A stretch of DNA of 62,000 nucleotides from Prorocentrum cordatum (taxonomy: Eukaryota; Sar; Dinophyceae; Prorocentrales; Prorocentraceae), in assembly GCA_963575745.1 (NCBI GenBank), contig CAUYUJ010010380.1, positions 177,501 to 239,500 on the forward strand. Reading direction: 5' to 3'. The notes under the pieces were generated by a model. It had not been told where the DNA came from. It searched no databases and saw only the letters and a program-made list of their open reading frames with translations. Within the stretch, counting starts at the first letter, position 1, and the number at the start of each line of letters is the position of its first letter. Shown here piece by piece: positions 1 through 11,765 of the stretch. The translations under genes and the position numbers were made by a program.

Positions 1-333
1 TCGGGTCCTGTTTTTTGTCCGCCGTTTCCAGGCTCCCGGGGCCCTCCACGGGTGCCGAGACTGTCAGTCGGTGGCGAGCGAGGGGGGGGATGAGAAGGAG
101 AAGGCCTTCTCAGACGGCGGCGGGGATTCTCAGAAGCCCTCGCGCCTTCTGAGAAGTTTCCGGCGTTTTCGGGGAAAACTTCTCAGAAGGCCAGGAGATT
201 TCCGAGTCTTCTGAGAAGGCCCGCCCTTTCTCACCTCCCCCCTCGCTCGCCGCCGAGAACAGGGTCCTGAGGTCCTGAGACTTGCCGCCGTTTCTGGGCT
301 CACGGGACCCTCCGCGGTCCCCGAGGTTGCCAG
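1..333. repeat. Fold-back element inside a direct repeat
   Basis: Bases 73-99 and 225-251 form an imperfect inverted repeat (GGCGAGCGAGGGGGG... against its complement). The interior contains about five palindromic CTTCTGAGAAG-like motifs. The pair is bracketed by similar direct copies, at about 1-60 and 262-333, sharing GGGTCCTG, GCCGTTTC and GGCCCTCC-type blocks. It looks like a small non-coding fold-back element. Open frames through it are compositional. Confidence 0.55.
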
Positions 334-343
334 AGACCGACCA

Positions 344-347
<4 letters not shown>

Positions 348-383
<36 letters not shown>
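348..383 (+). repeat. (CAG)12 microsatellite
   Basis: Twelve perfect CAG triplets run into a GAG-rich tract. An open frame reads them as polyglutamine then polyglutamate, but nothing around it resembles a conserved protein. Confidence 0.9.
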
Positions 384-386
<3 letters not shown>

Positions 387-879
387 GAGGAGGAGGAGAA
401 GGTGAGGAGGACGAGGAGGAGGAGGAACAGTAGCACGAGGAAGAGGCCCCGGAGTCTAGGACCCGCTTCCCTCGGGGCCCGTCTCCCCCGTGCTATCCGA
501 TGCTCCTCGTCCTGCTCGGCCTCCGGAGGCCACTCCTGGAGCCCAGGGGCACCCGGAACCCGGGTTTCGGGGAAGGGAGGCCGGGCCCCCCAGAGCGGAG
601 GGGGCCGAGAGGTCGGAGGGCAAGCACGGCGAAGCGATCGGGTCGTCGGAGCGCTGAGTCTCGTTCGTCGTGCTTTGCGTCTCGTGGCCCCGCCGGCTGG
701 AAGTGCCAAACGAAGTCGACGAGTGCCAGCCCCGCAGCAAACAGAAGGTCATCTTGGCGAAGAGCCCAACCATGTTGTCAGGACCGCAAGGCAGGCGGGA
801 CGGAGGAGGGGAAGCTCCTCATGCGGCCACGGGACGTGTGAGGTGTATGCCGGCATGAGCGGGGGAAAGCATGTGGACA

Positions 880-3420
880 CCGCTGCGAGGACTTCGGTGG
901 AGCTCCCTAGGGGCAGGCGGCGAAAGGCGCGAGAGGCGTGCCGAAATGGGTCGGGGGAGACGCATGTAATCACGGCCGTTGGGCCCTTGGATGGAGCTCC
1001 CCATGTGACCACGAAGCTTTGTACTGGGTGGCGCGGACGCCTGTAGCAACAGCCACGGGGGCCTTCGGTGGAGCTCCTTATGGGGCCACGAAGCGCTGTA
1101 CTGGGTGTCGCGGACGCAAGTGGTCACGGTTTCGGTGGGGCTCCTTATGGGGACACGGAACGCTATACTGTTCGGCGCGGACGCAAATAGGCACAGCCAC
1201 AGGGGCCTTCAATGAAGCTCCCTGTGAGGCCACCAAACGATTTGCTGGGTTGCGCGGACGCAAGTGATCACAGCCACTGGAGCCTTGGGTGGAGCTCCCT
1301 GTGGGGCCACGAAACGCTGTATTGGGTGGCGCGTGATCACAGCCACGATGGCCTTCGGTGGAGCTCCCCTGTGGGCCCGCGAAGCGCTGTACTGGATGGC
1401 GCGGACGCCTGTGGTCGCAGCCATTGGGGCCTTTGGTGGAACCCCCTACGGGCCGCCAAGCGCTGTATTGGGTGGCGCGGGCGCATGTGGTCACAGCCAC
1501 TGGGGCCTTCGGTGGAGCTCCCTGTGGGGTCACAAAACGCTGTACTGGGTGCCCCGTGCGCATATGGTCACAGCCACGGTGATCTTCGTTGGAACTTCCA
1601 GTAGGGGCACGGAACGCTGTTTTGAGTGGCGCGGACGCATGTGGTCACAGCCACTGAGGCCTTCGGTGGAGCTCCTTATGGGGCCACGGAACGCTGTACT
1701 GGGCGGCGCGGACGCATGTGCTCACAACCACAGGGGCCTTCTGTGGAGCCCCCTTTTATGGGGCCACGGAACGCTGTACTGGGTGACGGGGACGCAAGTC
1801 GTCACAGTCACCAGGGCCTTCGGTGGAGCTCCCTATGAGGCAGCGGAACTTTGTACTGGGTGGCGCGAACGCATGTGGTCACAGCCACTGGGATTTTAGG
1901 TGGAGCTCCATGTGGGGGCACGAAGCGCTGTATTGGGTGGCGCGAGCGCATGTGGCCACAGCCACAAGGACCTTCGGTGGAGCTCCCTGTGGGGCCGCGA
2001 AGCTCTGCACTGGATGGCGCGCCGCGGAACGCTGTACTGGGTGGCGCGGACGCATGTGGTCACAGCCAATGGGGCCTTCGGTGGAGATCCCTGTGATGCC
2101 ACAAAACGCTGTACTGGGTGTCCCGTGCGAATGTGGTCACAGCCACGGGGGCCTTCGCTGGAATTCCCGATAGAGCTACGGAACGCTGTACCGGGTGGCG
2201 CGGACGCATGTGGCGCGGACGCAAGCAGGCACAGCCACAGGGGCCTTCAGTGAAGCTCCCTGTGAGGCCTGATCACAGCCATTGGAGCCTTGGGTGGAGC
2301 TCCCTGTGGGGCCACGAAGCGCTGTACTGGGTGGCTGGGTGGCGCGGGCGCATGTGATCACAGCCACGGTGGCTTTCGGTGGAGTTCCCCTGTGGGCCCG
2401 CGAAGCGCTGTACTGGATGGCGCGGACGCCTGTAGTCGCAGCCACAGGGGCCTTTGGTGGAGCTCCCTACGGGCCTCGAGGCGCTGTACTGGGTGGCGCG
2501 GACGCATGTGGTCACAGCCACTGGGGCCTTCGGTGGAGCCCCCTGTGGGTTCACAAAACGCTGTACTGGGTGTCCCGTGCGCAGGTGGTCACAGCCACGC
2601 TGGCCTTCGTTGGAACTTCCGATAGAGCTACGGAACGCTGTTATGAGTGGCGCGGACGCATGAGGTCACAGCAGCTGGGGCCTTCCCCAGAGTTCCTTAT
2701 GGGGCCGCGGAACGCTGTACTGGGCGGCGCGGACGCATGTGGTCACAGCCACTGGGGCCTTCGGTGGAGCCCCCTTATGGGGCCACGAAACGCTGTACTG
2801 GATGGCGGGGAGGCAAGTGGTCACAGTCACCGGGGCCTTCGGTGGAGCTCCCGATGTGGCAGCGGAACTTTGTACTGGGTGGCGCGAACGCATGTGGTCA
2901 CAGCCATTGGGATTTTAGGTGGAGCTCCATGTGGGGGCACGAAGCCCTGTATTATTGGGTGGCGCGAACGCATGTGACCACAGCCACAGAGGCCTTCGGT
3001 GGAGCTCCCTGGGGGGCCGCGAAGCGCTGCACTGGATGGCGCGGACGAACGTTGTCACAGCTACTGCGGCCTTCGGTGGAGCTTCCTACGCGCCGCGGAA
3101 CGCTGTGCTGTGTGGCGCGGGCGCATGTGGTCACAGCCACTGGGGCCTTCGGTGGAGCCCCCTGTGGGGCCACAAAACGCTGTACTGGGTGTCCCGTGCG
3201 CAGGTGGTCACAGCCACGCCGGCCTTCGTTGGAACTTCCGATAGAGCTACGCAACGCTGTACTGAGTGGCGCGGACGCATGTGGTCAGAGCCACTGGGGC
3301 CTTCGGTGGAGCTCCCTGTGGGGCCACGTGACGCAGTACTGGGTGGCGCGAACGCATGTGGTCACAGTCACCGGGGCCTTCGGTGGAGCTCGCTATGGGG
3401 CCACGAAACGTGTCAAGGTT
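880..3420 (+). repeat. Satellite array 1, about 66-80 bp units
   Basis: About 33 diverged tandem units share the core GGGGCCTTCGGTGGAGCTCC, then a GGGGCCACGAAACGCTGTAC-type half and GCGGACGCATGTGGTCACAG. Unit length varies around 72-75 bp and identity is moderate, so this is an old array. Open frames cross it on both strands because the unit is GC-rich, which is not evidence of coding. The same family recurs in reverse orientation at 8731-10790 and forward at 12176-12785. Confidence 0.9.
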
Positions 3421-3535
3421 GTGCCGAATTGGATGGCGCGGATGGGGAGGGGGGGCGAGGAGGAGGAGAGGAGCGAGGGGCGCTGCCTCTTCAAAACGAG
3501 GACCCAACACCACAGGGTGGTTGGGACAAATCTAC
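3421..3535 (+). repeat. Array boundary module, forward copy
   Basis: Directly after the last satellite unit comes a GGGGAGGGGG/GAGGAGGAG tract and then CTCTTCAAAACGAGGACCC, followed by AACACCACAGG and TGGTTGGGA. The same sequence, inverted, borders array 2 at 8591-8730. The satellite therefore amplified inside, or moved as part of, a larger dispersed unit. Confidence 0.75.
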
Positions 3536-3865
3536 CCCCCTCGTCATCCTCCTCCCTCCCATGCCGCTGCTCGCGCTGCCGCCCCACGCGTCCAACCCAG
3601 ATCGGGTGCATGGCTGCGTTGGCCGCCTCAAACATAGCAACAAGCATGTCCATCTCATCAAGTCCTCGCAAGGGGAAGTCGCGGTGCTCAACTGCGGATC
3701 TTCGGAGCCGGGACCAAAGCACAGCGGGGCAGGGGAGAAGGACGAAAAGGAAGAGCAGCAGAATAAGGATGAGGACAGCTTGCACGGCCTACACTTGCAT
3801 TCCAGACAGGCGCTAATTGTCGGAGAGGCAGTATGGCTGGAGGGCCGGCCACCTCCCTGATCGAG

Positions 3866-4255
3866 AGTGGTGCTGCTGCCTGAGTGGTGGCCACATTGCT
3901 GCGAGGAATGGTGCTGTCGCTCAAGCGCTGGCCACATTCTTGACTGGGATGATACTCTCGCCCGAGCGCCAGCCACGTCCTTGATTCGGCATGGTGCTGC
4001 CTCTCGAGCGCCGGGCGCATCCCTGATGAGGAATGAATGGGAATGGTGCTCCCGCCCAGGCGCTGACCGGATCCCTAATTGGGAATGTTGCTGCTGCTCG
4101 AGCGTTGGCCACATCCCTGATTTGGAATGGTGCTTTCGCCTGAGAGCTGGTCACATCCCCGATGGAATGGCACTCTCGCCAGAGCACCAGCGAGCGCCAG
4201 CCACATCCATGATTGAGAATAGTGGTGTTCTCGCCCAAGCGCTGACCACAGGTAC
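3866..4255 (+). repeat. Tandem repeat, about 57-bp units
   Basis: Seven or eight diverged units carry a GGAATGGTGCT block, a GCTCGAGCGCTGGCCACAT-like block and a CCTGATT block. Copies differ by substitutions and small indels. No coding signal was recognised. Confidence 0.7.
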
Positions 4256-5834
4256 GGTATGTAGCACGCTCATTGTCTCCATCTTGGCAGGGTTGTCCGA
4301 GGGGGTGGGGGAGGGGGCTCTTGCGTTTTTATAGTTGTCCTGATTGGACAAGCTACGTGTGTGTTGTGCTTGCCACAGTTGCCATCAGGGAGCGGTGTGC
4401 TGTTCCCCACGGTACGGGCGGGCGTAGGGCACTTCCTTTCCACTGGGGGTTCTCGCTCCAGAATATGTGGTTCCTTACGATCATAATGTCAAGCATGTGC
4501 GCGGAGGGAAGTTCTTTTTTCAAGATGGGGAGCATCTCCTGCACGTGATTTTCGCATGGTCTTTGGCCTTGCTGGGCACCGTGCCTGGGTTGTGGACCAT
4601 ATGCCTCTAGGATGTTCTTTGTGATGTCGCGGGAGGCCTCTCGGGGGCCTCTTGGAGGCAGTGTTCAGGCCTTTTGGATACCGTTTTGGGGCTTCTTGCG
4701 GCGTTTCGGGGGCCTTTTGGGGCCTCTTTGGGGCTTCCTGAAGGCGTCTTAGGACGGCAGGCTCGAATTATCGGTCAGGGCTCCCACTCTTGGACCCCCT
4801 TGGGGCCTTCTTGGGGGTGCTCTTGGGGGCGTGTTCGGCAGTCTTTTGAACCGTCTTGGCGGCCTCTTAGAGCCCTCTTGGCCCGTCTTGGGGCCGTCTT
4901 GGCCCCGAACAAGTCATGTGGGAACATTCGGGTGGGCCCAGAGGGCACGCAGGGATCCCAAGAAGATTTGAGAGCTGGGATCCGGGCCCCTTGCATTATC
5001 TTCAGGATGGAGGACTGAGGTTCAGGGGTTGGGCAAGGGACCTGGGGACTCTCCACTTCGTGCCACAGGGTCACGGTGGCGGGTGACCATGGAATATGTT
5101 ACTTCTGGAAGGATGGAGTGCACATTGTGAGAAAGTTGGGCTCTCGCTTGTATGCCAGGCCCATAGGGCATTGGTTTTTTAAGGGAGGCCACTCCAGCTT
5201 AGCATCGTGAAAAAGAATGCTTATAGGAAACGCGAAGAGGGAGCTCGGAACGGGAGGGTGTACTGCAGCATCGCTGAAGCATCCCAGGTTTCTATGGTAC
5301 CCCTCATCGTCATTCGCCCTTCGCCCCTGCCCTGATCCTCGTGTAAAGACGAGGACGAGGAGGAGGACAACACACCAAGCGGCGTGGGTAGTTTCGAAAA
5401 TATACGGGCCGTTTGGGGAGTTCTTGGGATCGTCATGTGCTGGTCTTGCGTTGATCGGTTGGTGTTGTGCTGTCTTCGGGCTATCTTGAGGTGGCTAGCG
5501 AAACACGTAGCAATTATTTGCTCAATTTTCCTTTTTGGGCACATGAGGAAACACATGGGTGGACAGAAGCGTAGCCTCCTCTTCAGTGCTCGGGGAGCTG
5601 TTGGACAGGCCCCGCTCTCTAACGGCGATGGCACATTCTGGACTAGCCCCGTCATCTGCCATGCAACCGCAGCAGTTGAGATGACGATCACGGGAGACGA
5701 ACGAGTAGGATGAGGAGGAGGGGGAGCGAGGAGTCTGGAGTTGGGCGTTAGGAGCATGAGGAGATGGCTTCTTGTTGAGACGCGAGGTCGAGGCGAAGGA
5801 GAAGGAATGGCAGCAAGATGAGAGACGAGGAGAA
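4256..5834. other. No gene recognised
   Basis: The stretch from 4640 to 4920 is a loose series of GGGGCCTCTTGG/TCTTGGGGCC motifs. The rest is unique-looking sequence with short open frames and no recognisable protein. Confidence 0.5.
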
Positions 5835-6008
5835 CACGGAGGAGGAGGAGGAGTTGGTGGAAGGAGGATGAGGAGGCGGAGGAGGAGGAGGAGGAGGAGG
5901 AGCAGGAGGAGGAGGACAGACGGATCGAGGTGGAGTGAGAAGCCTCGCGTGCTTCAAGGAGGAGGAGGAGGAGGAGGAGGAGGAGGAGGAGGAGGAGGAG
6001 GAGGAGGG
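5835..6008 (+). repeat. (GAG)n / (GGA)n purine tract
   Basis: An imperfect GGAGGAGGA tract with CTC on the other strand. It creates long poly-Glu, poly-Arg and poly-Ser frames that should not be annotated as genes. Confidence 0.9.
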
Positions 6009-6149
6009 GGGGAGACTGGAGAAGGAGGAGAAACGACAAGAGCAGTGGCTGTTGAGGAGCAGCGGCGGTGGCTGCCTCAGGAGCGTACAGTCCACGCGCC
6101 TAGTAGGGACGCGCGCCTTCAGCCCAGCCGCGCCCGCGCACCCGCCGCA

Positions 6150-6300
6150 GCCTCGCTGCGTGAGTGTGCCTGCGCCCTGCCCTCTTCTCTGCGGCTGCCC
6201 CTCTTCCTTTCCTCTCTCCCTGCATGCGGGCAAATTCGCGATACGGTGTCCCGGTCTCGCCCCGACGCGCGTGCGGATCGCTTTTGCCGCGCCGCGACGT
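6150..6300 (+). repeat. Dispersed repeat, forward copy
   Basis: Blocks such as GCCTCGCTGCGTGAGTG, TGCATGCGGG and AATTCGCGAT match, in inverted orientation, the sequence downstream of LINE B at about 58960-59125. Function unknown. Confidence 0.6.
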
Positions 6301-6918
6301 TAAAAAGTGTCCCTGCCTCTGCGGCCCGTCCTTTGCCGTCTTCGCTGGTCCTCCGCCGCCCAAAAAATCGCAGCTTCGGCCTCTGAGGGTCTTGCGTCCT
6401 TACCACCCGTCTTTGATGCACGTTTTGATTGTAGCCGCGGAAGCGGCGGCCACGATCGCGGCAGTGCTCGCGCGGCAGCCTCGCGAGGAGGAGAGATTCG
6501 AGGACGGAGGAGGGCGGATCCGGGAAGCGCAGGATTGAAGTTCGATGGGGGAGGATCCATGGTGTTATGCGTTCGGGGCGTCTCTTTGGCCCCTGGGAAT
6601 CTCCGGGGAAGGGGGAGGGGAGGGATGAGGAACAAGGAGGACAAGGAGGAGAGGTAGAGAGAGAAGGAGAGAGAGAGAGAGAGGGGGGAGGATTGGAGGC
6701 AGGGACGGAGGCGGAAGAAGGAGGACAGGAGGCTACTGGGACGGATGAGGATGAGGAAGCAGCCGCCCTCGTCCTCCTCACCTTCGACACTGCCCCCAAG
6801 CCAGGGGGGTAGGATGAGGAGGCAAGTCGCCCTCCTCCTCCTCCTCCTCATCTTCCTCCTCCGCTTCTCCTCCGCAGTCATTCCCCGGCTTTTCCTCTTC
6901 ATGCCCCTACTCCTAATT
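6301..6918. other. No gene recognised
   Basis: GC-rich sequence with GAG- and CTC-rich patches at about 6600-6870. Open frames here are low complexity. Confidence 0.45.
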
Positions 6919-8059
6919 CCCTACCCAGGCTCTGCCTAGAGGGTTCTTACTCGCTGGGCTTAAAGGGGCCGGGCAGTGGGCCCCGCCCAGGGCGGTTCCC
7001 CCGGTCCCCTGGGAGCGGTTCCCCCAGTCCCCTGGGAGTTTTAGCTTTAGCTTTAGCTTTAGCTCTAGCTTTAGCTTAGCTTTAGCTTAGCTTTAGCTTA
7101 GCGTTAGCTTAGCTTTAGCTTAAATGTCGCTTAGCTTCAGCTTAGCTTTAGCTTAGCTTAGACTAGCGTTAGCTTAGCGTTAGCTTAGCTTTAGCTTAGC
7201 TTTAGCTTAGCTTGGCCTTAGTTGTTGCTTAGCGTTAGCTTAGCTTTAGCTTAGTGTTAGCTTAGTTCTAGCTTAGCTGTAGCTTAGCTTCAGCTAAGCT
7301 GTAGCTTGGCTTTAGCTTAGCTTCAGCTTAGCTTCAGCTTAGTGTTAGCTTAGATTTAGCTTAGCTTTCGCTTAGCTTTAGCTTAGCTTTAGCTTAGATG
7401 TAGCTTAGCTTCAGCTTAGCGTTAGCTTAGATTTAGCTCAGCTGTATCTCAGCTTGAGCTCAGCTTGAGCTTAGCTTCAGCTTAGCGTTAGCTTATCTTC
7501 AGCTTAGCGTTAGCTTAGTTTTAGCTTAGATTTAGCTTAACTTCAGGTTAGTATGAGCTCAGATTTAGCTTAGCTTTAGCTTAGCTTTAGCTTAGCTTTA
7601 GCTTAGCTTTAACTTAGCTTCAACTTAGCTTTAGCTTAGCTTCAGCTTAGCTGTAGCTTAGTTTCAGCTTAGCCTTAGCTTAGCGTTAGCGTAGCTTGAC
7701 CTTAGCTTCAGCTTAGCTTTAGCTTAGCTTTAGCTTTAGCTTTAGCTTAGCTTTAGCTGACTTTCAACTTAGCTGTAGCTTAGCTTGACCTTAGCGTTAG
7801 CTTAGCTTTAGCTTAGTGTTAGCTTAGTTCTAGCTTAGCTTTAGCTGAGCTTCAGCTTAGCTTGATTTTAGCTTTAGATTCGCTTTAGCTGAGTTTCAGC
7901 TTAGCTTTAGCTTTGCTTTAGCTCAGCTTCAGCTTAGCTTTAGCTTAGTTTTAGCTTTCGCTTTAGTTTCAGCTGAGCTTTAGCTTAGCTTTACTGTTAC
8001 TACTAATGCTGGTTTCCTAGGGGCTCCAACTCCTAGGTAGGGTCGCACTGGGATAATTT
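6919..8059 (+). mobile_element. TTAGC-rich composite satellite element, copy 1
   Basis: A left block (CCCTACCCAGG, then GGCTCTGCCTAGAG... and GGGCGGTTCCCCC repeats) leads into nearly 1 kb of degenerate AGCTTTAGCTTAGC units at 7032-8000. It ends in a right block with CCTAGGTAGGG at 8032-8042. The 37 bp at 8023-8059 is identical to the complement of 26251-26287. The left block also matches the complement of about 26865-26920. Boundaries are therefore better conserved than the interior, as in a dispersed unit and not a simple microsatellite. It has no ORF. The CCCTACC(C/T)AGG ends are mutually inverted. Confidence 0.75.
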
Positions 8060-8590
8060 TCATCCTGTATCTTCATTATCCTCTTCGTCCTCTTCCTCGC
8101 CCGTCCCCTTCATCCTAGACCCAATAGGGTCGCTTGAAAGATCTAAGAGCCCTCTCCCCGATCCTCCTCTTAACCCAATCACTCCTTCTTCTCGGACTTC
8201 CGACGACCTGTCCTTTTGCTCGAGCCCAATGCCTCTGGAGTTCTCGGCTCCTTCCTCAGGACTGTCTGTTTATCCCGATTCGTTTCGTTGACCGTCCTGA
8301 GGGGCCCCGAAACGACCCCATGCGCCGAAAGTAGCAAAAAGGCGCATGCGGTGTGTCCGTGCCGCCAAAGGTCTCGGCATCCCTCGGACGTGTGCATTTT
8401 TTCTCGGCGAGGGCCATCGGGGAGCATCTTGGATTATCGTGCGAAAAATGATCGCACGAAACCGAAAAATGCACGCGGAATGGACGTCCGAGCGATGACG
8501 AGAGGCGTGGCCCTCTTCTGGGGGTCTCTGGAGGTCCCCAGATGCCTCTTTTGACGCTCCCGCATGGCCTCCAGAGGCCCGAAGAGGCCA
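8060..8590. other. No gene recognised
   Basis: Unique-looking, moderately GC-rich sequence. The stretch 8450-8590 contains GAGGTCCCCAG/CTCCAGAGG motifs that loosely resemble 12040-12110. Confidence 0.4.
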
Positions 8591-8730
8591 CACGCCGGTC
8601 GTTGAACGTACTTATTTCCCAACCATCCTGTGGTGTTGGGTCCTCGGTTTGAAGAGACGTCGCCCCGCGTTCCTTCCTCCTCCTTCCTCCTCCTCCCCCC
8701 TCCTCCCCCTCCCACACCCATTCTGGCACA
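8591..8730 (-). repeat. Array boundary module, inverted copy
   Basis: On the minus strand this reads array end, GAGG tract, CTCTTCAAACCGAGGACCC, then AACACCACAGG and TGGTTGGGA, matching 3421-3535. The two arrays thus point at each other across about 5 kb. Confidence 0.75.
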
Positions 8731-10790
8731 CCCCTCACACGCTTCGTGGCCCCATAGGGAGCTCCACCGAAGGCCCCAGTGGCTGCGCCCGCATGCGGTT
8801 CCACCCCCCATTCTGGCACACCCCTCACACGTTTCGTGGCCCCATAGGGAGCTCCACCGAAGGCCCCAGTGGCTGCGCCCGCATGCGGCACACCCCTCAC
8901 ACGTTTCGTGGCCCCATAGGGAGCTCCACCGAAGGCCCCAGTGGCTGCGCCCGCATGCGGTTCCACCCCCCATTCTGGCACACCCCTCACACGTTTCGTG
9001 GCCCCATAGGGAGCTCCACCGAAGGCCCCAGTGGCTGCGCCCGCATGCGGTTCCACCCCCCATTCTGGCACACCCCTCACACGTTTCGTGGCCCCATAGG
9101 GAGCTCCACCGAAGGCCCCAGTGGCTGCGCCCGCATGCGGTTCCACCCCCCATTCTGGCACACCCCTCACACGTTTCGTGGCCCCATAGGGAGCTCCACC
9201 GAAGGCCCCAGTGGCTGCGCCCGCATGCGGTTCCACCCCCCATTCTGGCACACCCCTCACACGTTTCGTGGCCCCATAGGGAGCTCCACCGAAGGCCCCA
9301 GTGGCTGCGCCCGCATGCGGTTCCACCCCCCATTCTGGCACACCCCTCACACGTTTCGTGGCCCCATAGGGAGCTCCACCGAAGGCCCCCCGGGAGCTCC
9401 ACCGAAGGCCCCAGTGGCTGCGCCCGCATGCGGTCCACCCCCCATTCTGGCACACCCCTCACACGTTTCGTGGCCCCATAGGGAGCTCCACCGAAGGCCC
9501 CAGTGGCTGCGCCCGCATGCGGTTCCACCCCCCATTCTGGCACACCCCTCACACGTTTCGTGGCCCCATAGGGAGCTCCACCGAAGGCCCCAGTGGCTGC
9601 GCCCGCATGCGGTTCCACCCCCCATTCTGGCACACCCCTCACACGTTTCGTGGCCCCATAGGGAGCTCCACCGAAGGCCCCAGTGGCTGCGCCCGCATGC
9701 GGTTCCACCCCCCATTCTGGCACACCCCTCACACGTTTCGTGGCCCCATAGGGAGCTCCACCGAAGGCCCCAGTGGCTGCGCCCGCATGCGGTTCCCCCC
9801 CCATTCTGGCACACCCCTCACACGTTTCGTGGCCCCATAGGGAGCTCCACCGAAGGCCCCAGTGGCTGCGCCCGCATGCGGTTCCACCCCCCATTCTGGC
9901 ACACCCCTCACACGCTTCGTGGCCCCATAGGGAGCTCCACCGAAGGCCCCAGTGGCTGCGCCCGCATGCGGTTCCACCCCCCATTTCGGCACACCCCTCA
10001 CACGCTTCGTGGGTGGCTCCATGGGGAGCTCCACCGAAGGCCCCAGTGGCTGCGCTCGCATGTGGTTCCCCCCCCCATTTCGGCACACCCCTCACACGGT
10101 TCGTGGCCCCATAGAGAGCTCCACCGAAGGCCCCAGTGGCTGCGCTCGCATGCGGTTCCACCCCCCTTTTCGGCACGCCCTTCACACGTCTCGTGGCCCC
10201 ATAGGGAGCTCCACCGAACGCCGCAGTGGCTGCGCTCGCATGCGGTTCCACCCCCCATTTCGGCACACCCCTCACACGTTTCGTGGCTCCATCGGGAGCT
10301 CCACCGAAGGCCCCAGTGGCTGCGCTGGCATGCGGTTCCACACCCCATTCTGGCACGCCCCTCGCACGTTTCGTGGCCCCATAGGGGGCTCCACCAAAGG
10401 TCACAGTGGCACTGCCCGCTTGCGTCCGCCGCCGCCCAGCACAGCCTTTGTTCCTTGCGCTTCACCCACCCAGAACAGCGCTTCGTAGCCCTATAGGGAG
10501 CTCCACCAAAGGTCCCAGCGGCACCGCCCGCATGCGTCCGCCACCACCCTGCACAGCCCTTGTTCCCTGCCTGCGTTTCACCCACCCAGTACAGCGCTCC
10601 GTGGCCCCATAGGGAGCTCCACCGAAGGTCCCAGTGGCACCGCTCGCATGCGTCCGCCACCACGCAGCACAGCCCTTGCTGACCGCGTCTCGCCCACCCA
10701 GTACAGCGTTTCGTGGCCCCAGAGGGAGCTCCACCGAAGGTCCCAGTGGCACCGCCCGCATGCGTCCGCCACCACTCAGCACAATTGCGG
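8731..10790 (-). repeat. Satellite array 2, homogeneous 90-bp units
   Basis: Between about 8960 and 9830 consecutive units are spaced exactly 90 bp and look almost base-identical. Each holds ACACGTTTCGTGGCCCCATA, GGGAGCTCCACCGAAGGC, GCCCGCATGCGGTTCCACC and CATTCTGGCAC. One unit near 8887 lacks the last 20 bp, and one near 9390 has a partial internal duplication. From about 10391 the units diverge and lengthen to about 110-120 bp. Because 90 is a multiple of three, frames stay open on both strands for over 600 codons. I regard these as satellite by-products. The homogeneity indicates recent amplification. Confidence 0.93.
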
Positions 10791-11260
10791 CATTCACAAC
10801 TGCATATGGTTGGGTCCTTCGCCAGGCCAATTTTCTTCGGATGCCCCAGTCCTAATCTACTTCGGGCGCCTTCCTACTTCTAGAGTCGATCGGTTGTCCC
10901 TCTTCCCTCCTCTTCAGGGGGCGGGCGGAAGCCCAATCGATCTTCAACGCATTCCTAGTTCATGTTTCGTCCCGCCTCTTCCGGCCGACGGGTAAGCACA
11001 TCCATGGAAACATGTACGTATCCATTATTCCTTCCTCCTCTCCCTCATCCCTCCCCATCCACCCTCCCTCTTCTTCCCATTATTCCACGGTCGTCCCCTC
11101 GTCCTCTTCTTCCTCATATTCGTCCTGCGGGGAGTTCCCGAGACGAGCGGCTAGGCTCGAACATCTTCGACGTGACCGTTGGCTTGCCGCTCCCGTGGAT
11201 CATGTACTCCGCGATCAAGGGGGTATCAGGAGCCCGCGCCTCGCTGGGGTTGGGGAAGGT

Positions 11261-11262
<2 letters not shown>
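10791..11262. other. No gene recognised
   Basis: Mixed sequence with pyrimidine-rich patches at 11020-11130 and no recognisable protein. Confidence 0.4.

Positions 11263-11301
<39 letters not shown>
11263..11301. repeat. (TA)n microsatellite
   Basis: An uninterrupted TA dinucleotide run of about 39 bp, conspicuous in otherwise GC-rich DNA. Confidence 0.95.
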
Positions 11302-11305
<4 letters not shown>

Positions 11306-11509
11306 TTGGGGGAGGAGGTTCGAGGATCGGAGGGGGAACCAATAATGTACGCGATGCATGGTATAACACGACATAGGAGGGCACGGCCACAGCCGACGTC
11401 GTCGCGTCGAGAACGCGAATTATGCCGACAACAAGGTTAGACGGAAATCAGATGTGGCACAGGTCGGGAAATGCAAACGGACATTTTGGACAGCGGGATC
11501 CCGAAATGA

Positions 11510-11765
11510 GATCACCGTTGCAGCGGTAGCACGATTCCGAAGGACCGAAACCGCGACAATGAGACCAGCGCTGCAGTGAGGGCACGATGTCGAAGGACTG
11601 GAAGCGCGGAGCCGAAGCTAACGCTGCAGCAGGAGCACGATTTGGAAGAAGAGCCGATACAATGAAATGAGGTGAGCGCTGCAGCGCGCACATGATTTGG
11701 AAGGAGGACTGATAACGGGAAAATGGAGCCAACGTTGAAGTAGGAGCGCCCGTCTGAAAGATTGA
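11510..11765. repeat. Tandem repeat, about 60-bp units
   Basis: Four to five diverged units share CAGCGCTGCAG, GAGCACGATTTGGAAG and GACTG...GAAATGAG blocks. No coding signal. Confidence 0.65.

Noticed and set aside
282-1046. 254-codon frame with polyglutamine and polyglutamate
   Set aside because: It is produced by the CAG and GAG microsatellites running into satellite array 1. No conserved domain, and parallel frames are equally open.
7032-8000. Telomere repeats
   Set aside because: The unit is AGCTTTAGCTTAGC-like, not the TTTAGGG type expected of dinoflagellate telomeres, and it is internal with conserved flanks.
8434-10496. Open frames of 656 (-) and 615 (+) codons with a 30-residue period
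   Set aside because: They are the two-strand readings of a stop-free 90-bp satellite. Coding cannot be favoured on either strand.
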